This document shows positions 35,240 through 44,229 of a stretch of DNA of 64,000 nucleotides, one piece after another. How positions within the stretch are numbered: position 1 is the first letter of the stretch; every line of letters begins with the position of its first letter. Under the pieces are notes generated by a model. The model was not told the origin of the DNA. It was given only the letters and a program-made list of their open reading frames with translations, and made no database searches. Both the position numbers and the translations under genes were made by a program. The stretch is taken from contig NZ_FOMK01000015.1 of the NCBI RefSeq assembly GCF_900112615.1, positions 1 to 64,000 of the forward strand, in the 5' to 3' direction. The stretch comes from Chitinophaga sp. CF118. Lineage in GTDB: Bacteria > Bacteroidota > Bacteroidia > Chitinophagales > Chitinophagaceae.

Positions 35240-36433
35240 CTAAATGGATAAAGCACTTTTGCTATTGGCAAGGCTTTTTGCAATCCCCATTTCCAATCCG
35301 GTTAATGCGGCCAGCCCTTTCAATCTCCCGATGGCAGAATATCCTGGATAGGTTACTTTCTTTAAATCATCGAGCATCTGATGCCCATGATCAGGCCGCA
35401 TTGGAATAACATTATTTCTCCTCTTCATCAGTAACACTATTTCTTTTACAACGGCAAACATGTCTACACTGCCTTCCAGGTGATTGGATTCAAAAAAGTT
35501 GCCGGCCTCATCCTGCTGTGTATTCCGCAGGTGAATGAAATGAATATGATCTCCCAATCTTTGCACCATGCCAGGAAGGTCGTTTTCTTTTCTTACACCA
35601 AATGAACCGGTACAAAAACATAAGCCATTAGCGGGTGATGGTACCGCTTTCAAGAGTGCATTTACATCCTGTTCAGTGCTGAGAATGCGGGGAAGCCCCA
35701 GTATTGGGAATGGTGGATCATCGGGGTGGATGGCCATCTTCAATCCCATTTCTTCGGCGACAGGCGCTACCTGTTGCAAAAAATAATGCAGATGCTGTTG
35801 CAACTTTTCTGCATCTATTCCTTTGTAAGTTTCCAATGCTTCCAATACCTGCGGTGCAGTGAAGGCTTCCTTACTTCCCGGCAATCCCAGCAGTGCATTC
35901 CGGTACAATGCTGCTTTCTCGTCTGCCGACATATTCTGCAGCAACATAAAGGCCTCATTGATCTCCTGTGTGGTATAATCTCCTTCAGCACCGGGTCTTC
36001 TCAGTAAAAAAAGATCGAAGGCAATAAAAGCGTTACGCTCAAAGCGCAACGCTTTGCTGCCATCAGGCAGAATATAGGAAATGGTTGTACGTACCCAGTC
36101 AAGTACCGGCATAAAATTATAGGTCACTACTTTCAATCCACACTTTGCTACATTTAGCAGACTTTGCTTGTAGTTAGTTATATGTTGTAAATAATTACCG
36201 GATTGCCTTTTAATATCTTCACTTACTGGCAGGCTTTCAATAACTGTCCAGCTCATGCCGGTTGCAGCAATCATATCCTTGCGTTTGTTTATTTCTGCTA
36301 CAGTCCATATTTCGCCTACAGGTATATGATGCAAAGCTGTGACAACACCTGTACATCCTGATTGTTTAATATCCCATAAGCTCACCGGATCGTCAGGACC
36401 AAACCAGCGCATTGTTTTCTCCATTAATATCAT
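35240..36433 (-). CDS. uxuA: Mannonate dehydratase
   Basis: 397 residues closely matching UxuA: MRWFGPDDPVSLWDIKQSG, VVTALHHIPVGEIW, VIESLPVSEDIK, KVVTYNFMPVLDWVRT, SKALRFERNAFIAFD, LRRPGAEGDYT, and metal-binding His/Cys/Asp residues in AIHPDDPPFP, FCTGSFGV and MRPDHGHQM. UxuA dehydrates D-mannonate to 2-keto-3-deoxygluconate in the glucuronate pathway. The ATG at 36433 overlaps the stop of the GH3 gene (ATGA), so the two are translationally coupled; a second Met at 36424 is an alternative start. Part of the GH3-UxuA operon divergent from GH67. Confidence 0.96.
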   Translation of the reverse strand: MILMEKTMRWFGPDDPVSLWDIKQSGCTGVVTALHHIPVGEIWTVAEINKRKDMIAATGMSWTVIESLPVSEDIKRQSGNYLQHITNYKQSLLNVAKCGLKVVTYNFMPVLDWVRTTISYILPDGSKALRFERNAFIAFDLFLLRRPGAEGDYTTQEINEAFMLLQNMSADEKAALYRNALLGLPGSKEAFTAPQVLEALETYKGIDAEKLQQHLHYFLQQVAPVAEEMGLKMAIHPDDPPFPILGLPRILSTEQDVNALLKAVPSPANGLCFCTGSFGVRKENDLPGMVQRLGDHIHFIHLRNTQQDEAGNFFESNHLEGSVDMFAVVKEIVLLMKRRNNVIPMRPDHGHQMLDDLKKVTYPGYSAIGRLKGLAALTGLEMGIAKSLANSKSALSI

Positions 36434-38760
36434 GGTACTACCGTTAATGATGTTTGATCCGTTTTGTCTGATGCAGTTCCTACCATAATAGTAAAGGTTC
36501 CTGGCTCTGTTATCCAGTTCATGTTTTTATCGTAAAATGATAATGCTTCCGCATCTATCGTAAAAGTTACTGTTTGTGATTGTCCGGGTTCCAGCGATAT
36601 TTTCTTAAAGCCTTTCAACTCTTTTACAGGGCGGGGTACAGAGGAATAATCATCTCGTATATATAACTGTACTACTTCTTCTCCTTTAATACTACCGCTA
36701 TTCTTTACATCGATACTTACCTTCACCTTTTCATTTGCTTTAATAGTTTTTGCTGATAAAGACAGATTACTATATGCAAAGGTTGTATAACTGAGGCCAT
36801 GTCCGAATGCAAACAAAGGGCTGGCATCAAAACCTAAATTATATCCGCGACGGGCAGATGGTTTGTAATTGTAATAAGCGGGAATATGTCCTGTAGTTCT
36901 CGGGAAGGAAACCGGCAATTTTCCGCTTGGATTGATATCGCCGAACAGGGCATCTGCCATTGCATATCCGCCTTCTTGTCCCAGGTACCAGCACTGCATT
37001 ACAGCAGGGACTGCATTTACCAGTTCTGATATACATAATGGCGGACCACTGTTTACAAATGCACAGGTAGGTTTATCAAGCGCTGTGATGGCTTTAATCA
37101 GTTCGTTCTGGCCGTTTAACAATTCCAGCGTGGGTAAGTCGCCCAGGTGATTGCTTGCCCAACCTTCGCGGCTCATACTTTCATTTTCTCCTACAAACAA
37201 TACGACTACATCTGCCTGTTTTGCTACGGCTACTGCAGCAGCAATCTTGTCTGCATTATTGCTGGTGGCAAGACGAATAGTATCTGCAAACCAGTTGTTC
37301 TTATCTGTTAATGTTACTCCTTCTGCATATAAAATGTTCATCGTTTTACCATAACGTTCCTTAAGCGCCTGTAATGGTGAAATAGAAACACGGGGCTTTC
37401 CGGAATATCCACCCAGCAAACATTTATCTGCATTTGGTCCTATCAGTGCAATGGTTTTTACTTTGTTTTTATCCAGCGGTAAAAAGTGATTATCATTCTT
37501 CAGTAATACCATTGCTTCCTGCGCGGCTCTGTAAGCCACCGCTCTTTTCGACGGACTGCCAACAATAGTATCTGCTTTGTTAACATCTACATAAGGATTA
37601 TCAAATAATCCTAACCGGAATTTGTTGACAAGGATTCTCATTACCGCGGTATCCAGTGCTGCCCTGGATATTTTTCCGCTGCTTACTGATTGTTGCAGAT
37701 TTTTATATCCATCGGGATCCGGTGTTTCAATATCTATACCTGCATTAAAAGCCAGGGCACCAGCTTCATCGAGTGATGGTGTAACTTTATGCAACGTCTG
37801 TATATCCCTGATGGCATAATAATCGGATACTACAACTCCTGTGAACCCCCACTCCTTTCTCAGGATATCTTTTAGCAGATAACTGTTAATCGTTGCAGGT
37901 ACTCCAAATACCTCATTATAACAAGCCATTACATTCATGGCTTTCGCTTCCTGGATACATGCTTTAAAAGGCTTAAAAAATACTTCACGTGCTGTTCTCT
38001 CATCAATATTACTTGGCGAAACATTGATCCCTCCTTCACTCTGACCATGAATACCAAAATGTTTTAACGTAGCGGCTACTTTATTCTCACCCAGGTAAAG
38101 ACCGTCACCCTGATATGCTTTTATTTGTGCCACAGCCAAACGGGAAATCAGGTAAGGATCTTCACCCATTGTTTCCTCCGTTCTTCCCCAGCGCGGATCA
38201 CGTACAATATCTATTACGGGGGCTAATACCTGCTGTCCTCCTCTTGCTCTTACTTCAGCTGCCACATTGGAATAAATATCCGTCATCAGGTTTTCATTCC
38301 ATGTGCTGGCCAGGGCAATGGGAACGGGATAGTTGGTAGCATCCTGTGTTTGCTGACCATGCAACGATTCTTCATGCACCATAACGGGAATCCCTAACCG
38401 TGTTTTATCTATAAAAAAATGCTGGATCTTGTTGTACAATAATGCCTGCTCTTTGGGATGAAGTCCTTCGCTGTTCGGACCTCTCTTTTCATTCAGTCGT
38501 GCCAGTTCCCCTACTCCATCTTTCAATACTGTACTTGCCTTTGCCTCATCAAATTCTCCCTTTTCATTTAACAGTCTTGATTTCTCTGCCCACAAACATT
38601 GGGTTTGCATTACCTTTTCCTCCAATGTCATTCTTGAGAGCAAGTCCTTCGCTCTTTTATCGGGTGACAGTTGTTTGTTTTTATATGCAGGCTGCTGACT
38701 GTAGGAGAAATGGGTGCCCAGCAGAGCAATGGCTAATAAATAATATCTTCCTTTTTTCAT
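36430..38760 (-). CDS. GH3-family beta-glycosidase, probably beta-xylosidase/glucosidase
   Basis: 776 residues: signal peptide (MKKGRYYLLAIALLGTHFSY), GH3 N-terminal barrel with the nucleophile in GFTGVVVSDYYAI (Asp of VSDY), GH3 C-terminal domain, and a terminal Fn3-like domain (VKVSIDVKNSGSIKGEEVVQ). Known GH3 members release terminal beta-linked glucose or xylose. Its operon with UxuA and its divergence from an alpha-glucuronidase favour a xylo-oligosaccharide role, by inference. Two LacI-type operators lie upstream. Confidence 0.93.
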   Translation of the reverse strand: MKKGRYYLLAIALLGTHFSYSQQPAYKNKQLSPDKRAKDLLSRMTLEEKVMQTQCLWAEKSRLLNEKGEFDEAKASTVLKDGVGELARLNEKRGPNSEGLHPKEQALLYNKIQHFFIDKTRLGIPVMVHEESLHGQQTQDATNYPVPIALASTWNENLMTDIYSNVAAEVRARGGQQVLAPVIDIVRDPRWGRTEETMGEDPYLISRLAVAQIKAYQGDGLYLGENKVAATLKHFGIHGQSEGGINVSPSNIDERTAREVFFKPFKACIQEAKAMNVMACYNEVFGVPATINSYLLKDILRKEWGFTGVVVSDYYAIRDIQTLHKVTPSLDEAGALAFNAGIDIETPDPDGYKNLQQSVSSGKISRAALDTAVMRILVNKFRLGLFDNPYVDVNKADTIVGSPSKRAVAYRAAQEAMVLLKNDNHFLPLDKNKVKTIALIGPNADKCLLGGYSGKPRVSISPLQALKERYGKTMNILYAEGVTLTDKNNWFADTIRLATSNNADKIAAAVAVAKQADVVVLFVGENESMSREGWASNHLGDLPTLELLNGQNELIKAITALDKPTCAFVNSGPPLCISELVNAVPAVMQCWYLGQEGGYAMADALFGDINPSGKLPVSFPRTTGHIPAYYNYKPSARRGYNLGFDASPLFAFGHGLSYTTFAYSNLSLSAKTIKANEKVKVSIDVKNSGSIKGEEVVQLYIRDDYSSVPRPVKELKGFKKISLEPGQSQTVTFTIDAEALSFYDKNMNWITEPGTFTIMVGTASDKTDQTSLTVVP

Positions 38761-39030
38761 AAATCAATAGTTCGGATTCTGATATTAAGATGAGGTAAAT
38801 AATAAGAATTGTATTTAAAAAGGGCACTCAGAACTTTTGAGAAGCTCATATTGTTCTTCATTTAACTATTAGCAGCAGCCATCTTTGGATAATAACTCAC
38901 TTTAATTAATTCATACTCAAAGCATAAATATGAGCTACCCTTCCATTCTGATAGTATTCGTGGAACCCTAAAATGTTTATTTAGTGGAATCGTATCAATC
39001 TTTCACAGAACGAATATAATATTTTTTCTA
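38761..39030. other. Left half of the GH3/GH67 divergent region
   Basis: AT-rich leader of the GH3 gene on the minus strand. I see no further gene and could not place a clear -7 box for GH3. Confidence 0.4.
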
Positions 39031-39050
39031 AAATACAACCGATTGTATTT
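39031..39050. promoter_or_regulatory. LacI-type operator 1
   Basis: AAATACAACCGATTGTATTT is a near-perfect palindrome centred on CG (TACAAnCGnTTGTA), as bound by LacI/GalR-family regulators. It lies in the divergent region between GH3 and GH67. Confidence 0.65.
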
Positions 39051-39242
39051 TTCATGGAGCACATTTCTATTTTTAATATACAGGAAAAGCGGTTTTGTTA
39101 GATCAGATGAAGAAAAAGAAGTGATACAACAAGGTATGAGTGTATTACTCAATCCATCATAAAACATTGATTAACATTATTTTCCTATGCTTAAAATTAG
39201 TCATTCGCAGCTCCCTCCTTTAAAAAATCCTTATATTTAGAT

Positions 39243-39250
39243 TATTTTTG
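39243..39250 (+). promoter_or_regulatory. -7 promoter box of the GH67 gene
   Basis: TATTTTTG matches TAnnTTTG. Transcription would start near 39257, at the beginning of operator 2. Confidence 0.55.
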
Positions 39251-39256
39251 CGACTT

Positions 39257-39276
39257 TTACGCAACCGATTGTAATT
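39257..39276. promoter_or_regulatory. LacI-type operator 2
   Basis: TTACGCAACCGATTGTAATT shares the CAACCGATTGTA core with operator 1 (centres about 226 bp apart) and covers about +1 to +20 of the predicted GH67 transcript. Repression by blocking or looping is the natural reading. No LacI gene is in the window. Confidence 0.65.
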
Positions 39277-39296
39277 TAGCCAAGCCAATGTCCGTT

Positions 39297-41339
39297 ATGA
39301 AGAAAACATTGCTTCTTTTGATGTTATTGCACTGTATACACAATTTACAGGCAGAAGATGGATATGAACTCTGGCTACGATACAAGCCAGTGGAGAATAA
39401 AGCGCTGCTGACAGCCTACCGGCAGGCTATCACAGCTGTACAGGTTTCAGGAAATTCAGCTACTACCGTTGTTATAAAAAAAGAATTAGCGCTGGGATTA
39501 AATGCATTGTTACAAACAACCATCCCTTTTGTAAGCACCCCTACAGGGAATACCCTTATTGCTGAACGTGGTTTATCGGAAAACTTAAAGGATCTTGGTA
39601 CGGAAGGGTTCATTATCCGTTCAAAAACGATCAACGGAAAAAAGTGTACTATCATCACTGCGAATACAGATATCGGTGTGTTATACGGTGTATTTCATTT
39701 CCTTCGGTTATTACAAACAAGGCAATCTGTTCAATCGCTCGATATCGTTTCAACACCTCAAACCAAACTAAGATTACTGAACCACTGGGATAATCTGAAC
39801 CGCTATGTGGAAAGAGGTTATGCGGGTATCTCCATCTGGAACTGGCATACTTTACCAGACTATATTGATACACGTTATATTGATTATGCCAGGTACAATG
39901 CATCCGTTGGGATCAATGGTACAGTCCTTAATAATGTAAATGCGAATGCAGAAATCCTTACCCCGGTTTATTTGCAGAAAGTAGCTGCGCTGGCAACAAT
40001 ATTCCGCCCCTATGGCATTAAAGTATATCTCAGTGCAAGGTTCAGTGCGCCTATGGAAATTGGTCATCTGAAAACTGCCGATCCCTTAAATGATACTGTA
40101 CAACAATGGTGGCATGCGAAAGCTAAAGAGATTTACGCATTAATCCCAGACTTTGGAGGTTTCCTTGTAAAGGCTAACAGTGAAGGACAACCGGGCCCTC
40201 AGACTTACAATCGCAATCATGCTGATGGTGCTAATATGATGGCTGATGCTCTTGCTCCCTATGGTGGTATTGTAATATGGCGTGCATTTGTGTACGATGC
40301 AAAAGCCAGCGATCGCTTTAAACAGGCATACGATGAGTTTACTCCGCTGGATGGAAAGTTCAAAACAAATGTATTGGTACAGGTTAAAAACGGACCGATA
40401 GATTTTCAACCGAGAGAACCATTTTCTCCTTTGCTGGAGGCGATGCCGCATACGCCTCTCATGCTGGAATTTCAACTTACCCAGGAATACCTGGGCCAGG
40501 GTACTCACCTGGTTTATGAAGCTCCCTTATTTAAAGAAATACTGGAAGCGGATAATGGTATGGTGGAAAATGTAGTGAAGGGAATTGCGGCAGTGGCTAA
40601 TACCGGTAATGAGCGCAACTGGACTGCTCATCCATTCGGACAGGCAAACTGGTATGCGCTGGGCCGGCTGGAATGGGATCATTCACTCAGCAGCTCCCAA
40701 ATTGCGGACGAATGGATCAGGCAAACATTCAGCAACGAGCCCAAAGTAGTGAACTCCATTAAAGAGATTATGCTTTCTTCCCGCGAGGCTATCGTAAATT
40801 ATATGACACCGCTGGGTCTTCATCATATTATGGGCAACGGTCATCATTACGGACCTGCGCCCTGGGGCTATAATACAGGAAGGGCTGACTGGAATCCGGT
40901 ATATTATCATAAGGCAGATACCGCAGGTATCGGATTTGACAGGACCGGACTATTGCAATACAAACCATCGGTTCAACAATCGTATGCTGGCAACGAGCAA
41001 TATTTATTGTGGTTCCATCATGTTAGCTGGTTACACAAAATGCATTCTGGTAGAAACTTATGGGAAGAACTTTGTTATAAGTATTACGCGGGAGTAGATA
41101 CTGTGAAAGCTATGCAACAGAAATGGAATCAGTTGGAAGGATCTGTGGATGAAGAAAGATTCCGGCAGGTGAAAATGCTCCTGGCAATACAGGTTAAAGA
41201 AGCTATCTGGTGGAGGAATGCCTGCCTGTTATATTTTCAAACCTTTTCCAGACAGCCACTTCCTGCTAATTACGAACAACCTGATCATACACTTGAATAT
41301 TATAAACAATTGAATTTCCCCTATGCACCGGGGAATTAA
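39297..41339 (+). CDS. GH67 alpha-glucuronidase
   Basis: 680 residues from the Met at 39297 (a Met nine bases upstream adds three residues). Signal peptide MKKTLLLLMLLHCIHNLQA. The sequence follows GH67: EDGYELWLRYKPVENK, LLNHWDNLNRYVERGYAG, FLVKANSEGQPGPQTYNRNH, GIVIWRAFVYD, and WTAHPFGQANWYALGRLEWD. GH67 removes 4-O-methyl-glucuronic acid from the non-reducing end of xylo-oligosaccharides. The following SDR gene is 12 nt downstream. Divergent to GH3-UxuA, with operators over its promoter. Confidence 0.96.
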   Translation: MKKTLLLLMLLHCIHNLQAEDGYELWLRYKPVENKALLTAYRQAITAVQVSGNSATTVVIKKELALGLNALLQTTIPFVSTPTGNTLIAERGLSENLKDLGTEGFIIRSKTINGKKCTIITANTDIGVLYGVFHFLRLLQTRQSVQSLDIVSTPQTKLRLLNHWDNLNRYVERGYAGISIWNWHTLPDYIDTRYIDYARYNASVGINGTVLNNVNANAEILTPVYLQKVAALATIFRPYGIKVYLSARFSAPMEIGHLKTADPLNDTVQQWWHAKAKEIYALIPDFGGFLVKANSEGQPGPQTYNRNHADGANMMADALAPYGGIVIWRAFVYDAKASDRFKQAYDEFTPLDGKFKTNVLVQVKNGPIDFQPREPFSPLLEAMPHTPLMLEFQLTQEYLGQGTHLVYEAPLFKEILEADNGMVENVVKGIAAVANTGNERNWTAHPFGQANWYALGRLEWDHSLSSSQIADEWIRQTFSNEPKVVNSIKEIMLSSREAIVNYMTPLGLHHIMGNGHHYGPAPWGYNTGRADWNPVYYHKADTAGIGFDRTGLLQYKPSVQQSYAGNEQYLLWFHHVSWLHKMHSGRNLWEELCYKYYAGVDTVKAMQQKWNQLEGSVDEERFRQVKMLLAIQVKEAIWWRNACLLYFQTFSRQPLPANYEQPDHTLEYYKQLNFPYAPGN

Positions 41340-41351
41340 TCTTATCTCAAT

Positions 41352-42092
41352 ATGCACAAAAGAGTAGCTATAGTAACAGGTGGAGGTTCCGGTATTGGAC
41401 TGGCTATTGCGGAAAAGTTCACATCAAATGGTATTCTCACTGTTATTGTGGGTCGTGATGAAAACAAACTGAATGCGGCAAAGTCACAATTGGGAGACCT
41501 TTGTTTTCCTATCAGTCATGATGTCAGCAACCTCTCCACTATCCCTGTCCTCATTGAAAAAGTAATTCAACAGTTCGGGCAAATTGATATCCTGGTAAAC
41601 AATGCTGGGATCAATATGAAGAAGGATTTTACTACTATCACTGATGAGGAATTCCAACAGGTAATTACTACCAACCTATGTTCGGTATTTGCGATTTCCA
41701 GGGAAGTAGTAAAACATATGCTTATTAAAGGCAGTGGCAGCATTATCAATATCAGTTCTATGGCTGCGCAATACGGTATACCACGGGTAATTGCCTATAG
41801 CGCCAGCAAAGCTGCTGTGGATGGAATGACAAGGGCGATGGCTGTTGAACTGTCTCCTAAAGGCATCCGCATTAATTCCATTGCTCCTGGGTTTATAGAA
41901 ACCGCCATGACGGCTGTTGCTCTTAACACAGATCCTGAAAGGAAAAGTAAAGCATTGGGCAGAACTCCAATGGGATACCTGGGTCAGCCGGAAGACGTGG
42001 CTAATGCTGCTTTATTCCTGGCGTCAGATGCTGCGAAATATATTACAGGTGTGATATTACCTGTGGATGGAGGGAATGCGATCGGGTTTTAG
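41352..42092 (+). CDS. SDR-family oxidoreductase, possibly fructuronate reductase
   Basis: 246 residues with the Rossmann cofactor motif TGGGSGIG near the N-terminus, NNAGIN, and the catalytic Ser-Tyr-Lys set (INISSMAAQYG, YSASKAAV). Classical SDRs use NAD(P)H to reduce a ketone. It lies 12 nt after GH67 and opposite to UxuA, so by context the substrate is fructuronate (mannonate:NAD oxidoreductase activity done by an SDR rather than UxuB). That function is inferred. The stop abuts the convergent stress-protein gene. Confidence 0.85.
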   Translation: MHKRVAIVTGGGSGIGLAIAEKFTSNGILTVIVGRDENKLNAAKSQLGDLCFPISHDVSNLSTIPVLIEKVIQQFGQIDILVNNAGINMKKDFTTITDEEFQQVITTNLCSVFAISREVVKHMLIKGSGSIINISSMAAQYGIPRVIAYSASKAAVDGMTRAMAVELSPKGIRINSIAPGFIETAMTAVALNTDPERKSKALGRTPMGYLGQPEDVANAALFLASDAAKYITGVILPVDGGNAIGF

Positions 42093-42938
42093 CTACTTTG
42101 CCGGTATGGCTAGTAAAGGAATTTCTGTGTGATAGCTCATCCGTTTTGTATGACTGGGATGAAAGATCCTCTCCAGGAAACTTCTGTGATGGATAACCAT
42201 TGCGAGTACATCTACTTCGGTTTCTTTAATATGCTTCTCTAATGTTTCACCGAACTCAGTACCATAAAGATGAGCCGTAGTAAGGGTATCCTCATTATAC
42301 TGCTCTTTTAGCATTTTTTCGTATTCCGGAATTCCACGGTTGTATTCCAGGAAAGTTATGGCTATATCCTCATTATCATCAGTAAACAGTGCTACCTGGA
42401 CCTGCGACATATATAAATCTGCAAGTTCAAACAGGGTATTCAGAATGGCGGGTTCTTTCTCCAAATGATTGGTGGCAAACAGAAATGTTTCTGGCTTCTT
42501 CCATTCATAATCATAAGGGATCACCATTACAGGTACCTTGCTTTTGCCTAACAGGTCGGCCGTTCTGCTGCCCCACAATTTTTGTTTTATACCACTGACG
42601 CCTAATGTTCCTACTACGACCAGATTAATACCTCTTTCGTCTGTTACCTGGAGTACTGCTTCATTCAGGCTAGCTTTGATTATCTGCGTATTTACAACGA
42701 TCCCTTCCGTTCCTTCAATGCTTTGCTTTAGCTGATCCAGTTTAGTTTGTTCTTCGTGCACCAATGATTGCGTAAACTCCTTATTAACGCCCATATAATC
42801 GATGTACATATTACTTTTCATTTCAAAAGCATGCATGATAGTGAGTTCTGCGGGAAGAATTTTAGCTGACTGGACTGCAAAATTAACGGCATTATTTGCG
42901 CAGGTGGAAAAGTCTGTGAGTACTAAGATCTGTATCAT
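42093..42938 (-). CDS. Universal stress protein, two tandem Usp domains
   Basis: 281 residues. The first UspA-type domain runs about 1-145 (ILVLTDFSTCANNAVNFAVQ at the start, VVVGTLGVSGIKQKLWGSRT and VPVMVIPYD at its end) and a second from about 150 (FLFATNHLEKEPAIL) to the end. The Usp fold binds ATP in some members. No export signal. It ends directly against the convergent SDR gene and is a single gene otherwise. Confidence 0.93.
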   Translation of the reverse strand: MIQILVLTDFSTCANNAVNFAVQSAKILPAELTIMHAFEMKSNMYIDYMGVNKEFTQSLVHEEQTKLDQLKQSIEGTEGIVVNTQIIKASLNEAVLQVTDERGINLVVVGTLGVSGIKQKLWGSRTADLLGKSKVPVMVIPYDYEWKKPETFLFATNHLEKEPAILNTLFELADLYMSQVQVALFTDDNEDIAITFLEYNRGIPEYEKMLKEQYNEDTLTTAHLYGTEFGETLEKHIKETEVDVLAMVIHHRSFLERIFHPSHTKRMSYHTEIPLLAIPAK

Positions 42939-42995
42939 AATGTGGAAGAATTATGTTGGGGTAAAGTTATTATGAAGTTAACCCAAAAGAACTGA

Positions 42996-43083
42996 AGATT
43001 GTTATTAAATCAGCGAAGGGGGGTATAGATTGTTATTGGGGGATAAGATTGTTATTGAGTGCGAGGGGGTATAGATTGTTATT
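42996..43083. repeat. Four direct copies of AGATTGTTATT
   Basis: Copies start at 42996, 43027, 43046 and 43073, separated by G-rich spacers (GGGGGGTAT, GGGGGATA, GAGGGGGTAT). The last copy is the left tip of the inverted-repeat element at 43073-43215. Confidence 0.75.
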
Positions 43084-43215
43084 GATCACAAATACACTGC
43101 GCCTGCCTGTTTAGTATCTTAATTTAACTTTGGAATAAGATTATAGATCAGATGTTTATTAAACTTCACCTTAACTTCACGGCAGACAAGGTGTATTTAT
43201 AATCAATAACAATCT
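43073..43215. repeat. 143-bp MITE-like element with 35-bp imperfect terminal inverted repeats
   Basis: The left arm 43073-43107 and the reverse complement of 43181-43215 agree at 29 of 35 positions; the outermost 14 nt (AGATTGTTATTGAT) match exactly. There is no ORF inside. I could not see a target-site duplication. It could alternatively fold as a long hairpin RNA. Confidence 0.6.
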
Positions 43216-43246
43216 CACATTTTCAGATGTCGGACTAGAGCTCGAC

Positions 43247-43319
43247 TTCGACTTCCTGTTACAATTTGTATTACTTACTATATATCTGGTTTCCCAATGT
43301 TCGATTTCCTGTTATAATT
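43247..43319. repeat. Two 20-bp direct repeats (TTCGAYTTCCTGTTAYAATT)
   Basis: Copies at 43247-43266 and 43300-43319 differ at two positions and are 53 bp apart. Confidence 0.7.
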
Positions 43320-43328
43320 CAAGATCCA

Positions 43329-43503
43329 TTTAGGTTCCCTTCCTTTCAGGATCCTTTCCCTTTAGGATCCTTTCACTTTAGGTTCCTTTCCATTTAGGTT
43401 CCCTTCTCTTTATGATCCGTTCCCTTTAGGATCCTTTCACTTTAGGATGCCCCTTCAGGATGCCTTTAGAATCCCTTCAGGGTTAGAATCCCTTCAGGAT
43501 GCC
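43329..43503. repeat. Tandem array of about 16-bp units (TTTAGGATCCTTTCAC type)
   Basis: At least seven degenerate 15-17-bp units (for example TTTAGGATCCTTTCAC twice, TTTAGGTTCCTTTCCA, TTTATGATCCGTTCCC) followed by shorter TTCAGGATGCC / TTTAGAATCCC derivatives. The right end overlaps the final codons and stop of the gene at 43494. Confidence 0.8.
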
Positions 43504-43850
43504 TTATTACATATTAGGTCTAACCTCTCCTGAAGTGTTTTTTGTTCCTCTTTTATTTTAGTGATAATTGCTTCATTATAACAATATTCTTCGTCCTGTA
43601 AAACCAGCTCTAATGCATGGATGGCGAGTTTCAGATCATCTTCCAACTCGCTTACCGGCCATACGTATATATGGCCCAGTTGTATTAAACACCATGCTGC
43701 GGCCCGGAGTAAAGGAGTGGTTTCTTCATCCGGTCCTTTATTTGCAAGGCGCAATGTATGCCGTACTTTATCCGGAAGACTGGTTTTTTCCATCAATCCT
43801 CCAAGCCAGTCAGCGGCCTGGTCGTTATCCCATGGTCGTTCTCCCCACAT
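43494..43850 (-). CDS. DUF4259-like protein, possible immunity protein
   Basis: The ATG at 43850 gives 118 residues starting MWGERPWDNDQAADWLGG, the characteristic N-terminus of DUF4259 proteins (W-G-x-x-P-x-x-N-D-x-A-x-D-W). The start is preferred over 43898 because it begins the conserved motif and avoids overlap with the previous gene, which stops at 43861. DUF4259 proteins are small, of unknown function, and often neighbours of secreted toxins. Third gene after the RHS effector, so an immunity role is plausible but unproven. Its stop codon lies inside a tandem-repeat array. Confidence 0.7.
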   Translation of the reverse strand: MWGERPWDNDQAADWLGGLMEKTSLPDKVRHTLRLANKGPDEETTPLLRAAAWCLIQLGHIYVWPVSELEDDLKLAIHALELVLQDEEYCYNEAIITKIKEEQKTLQERLDLICNKAS

Positions 43851-43860
43851 GATGATAATT

Positions 43861-44208
43861 TTAGTGACCGTATTGATCAAGTTCTGAAAAAAGTGCATCG
43901 GCAGAGTCTTTTATACCCTGTCTGTATTTCACATTTATCTTACCTCCACAGCGCTCGAACCATCCATAAAAGGATTCCTTCCATTGTTTTACTTCGGCCC
44001 GTTTAATGCTGAGATTCGCATCATTCGGATATTTCCTGCTTAACAGTAATAATATATCGATATGCACCAGCATTACCTGAACAGGGCTATCTGAGGTTTT
44101 AAGATATTCTGCGCTGCTGTTAATTTGTTTCAATGCCAGGTTAAAATAACGTGCATTTTCCAGGTCTGCAGCTTCGTTCCCTTCGGGAGCTATGCTATAA
44201 ATCTTCAT
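43861..44208 (-). CDS. Hypothetical protein, likely RHS-effector immunity (115 aa)
   Basis: It starts 21 nt after the RHS stop in the same direction. A mostly helical soluble protein (MKIYSIAPEGNEAADLENAR at the start, VQVMLVHIDILLLLSRKYPN in the middle). I recognise no family. Being the first gene after the toxin tip is the usual place for the cognate immunity gene, and that position is the whole evidence for the role. Confidence 0.6.
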   Translation of the reverse strand: MKIYSIAPEGNEAADLENARYFNLALKQINSSAEYLKTSDSPVQVMLVHIDILLLLSRKYPNDANLSIKRAEVKQWKESFYGWFERCGGKINVKYRQGIKDSADALFSELDQYGH

Positions 44209-44229
44209 TTTCTATAGTCGTTTAATTGT

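Noticed and set aside
39067..39162. Open frame ending GMSVLLNPS in the GH3/GH67 intergenic
   Set aside because: No start codon upstream in frame with a family signal. It overlaps promoter DNA and reads as chance.
43329..43503. 16-bp repeats as a CRISPR array
   Set aside because: Units are head-to-tail without unique spacers, and there is no cas gene. They are simple tandem repeats.
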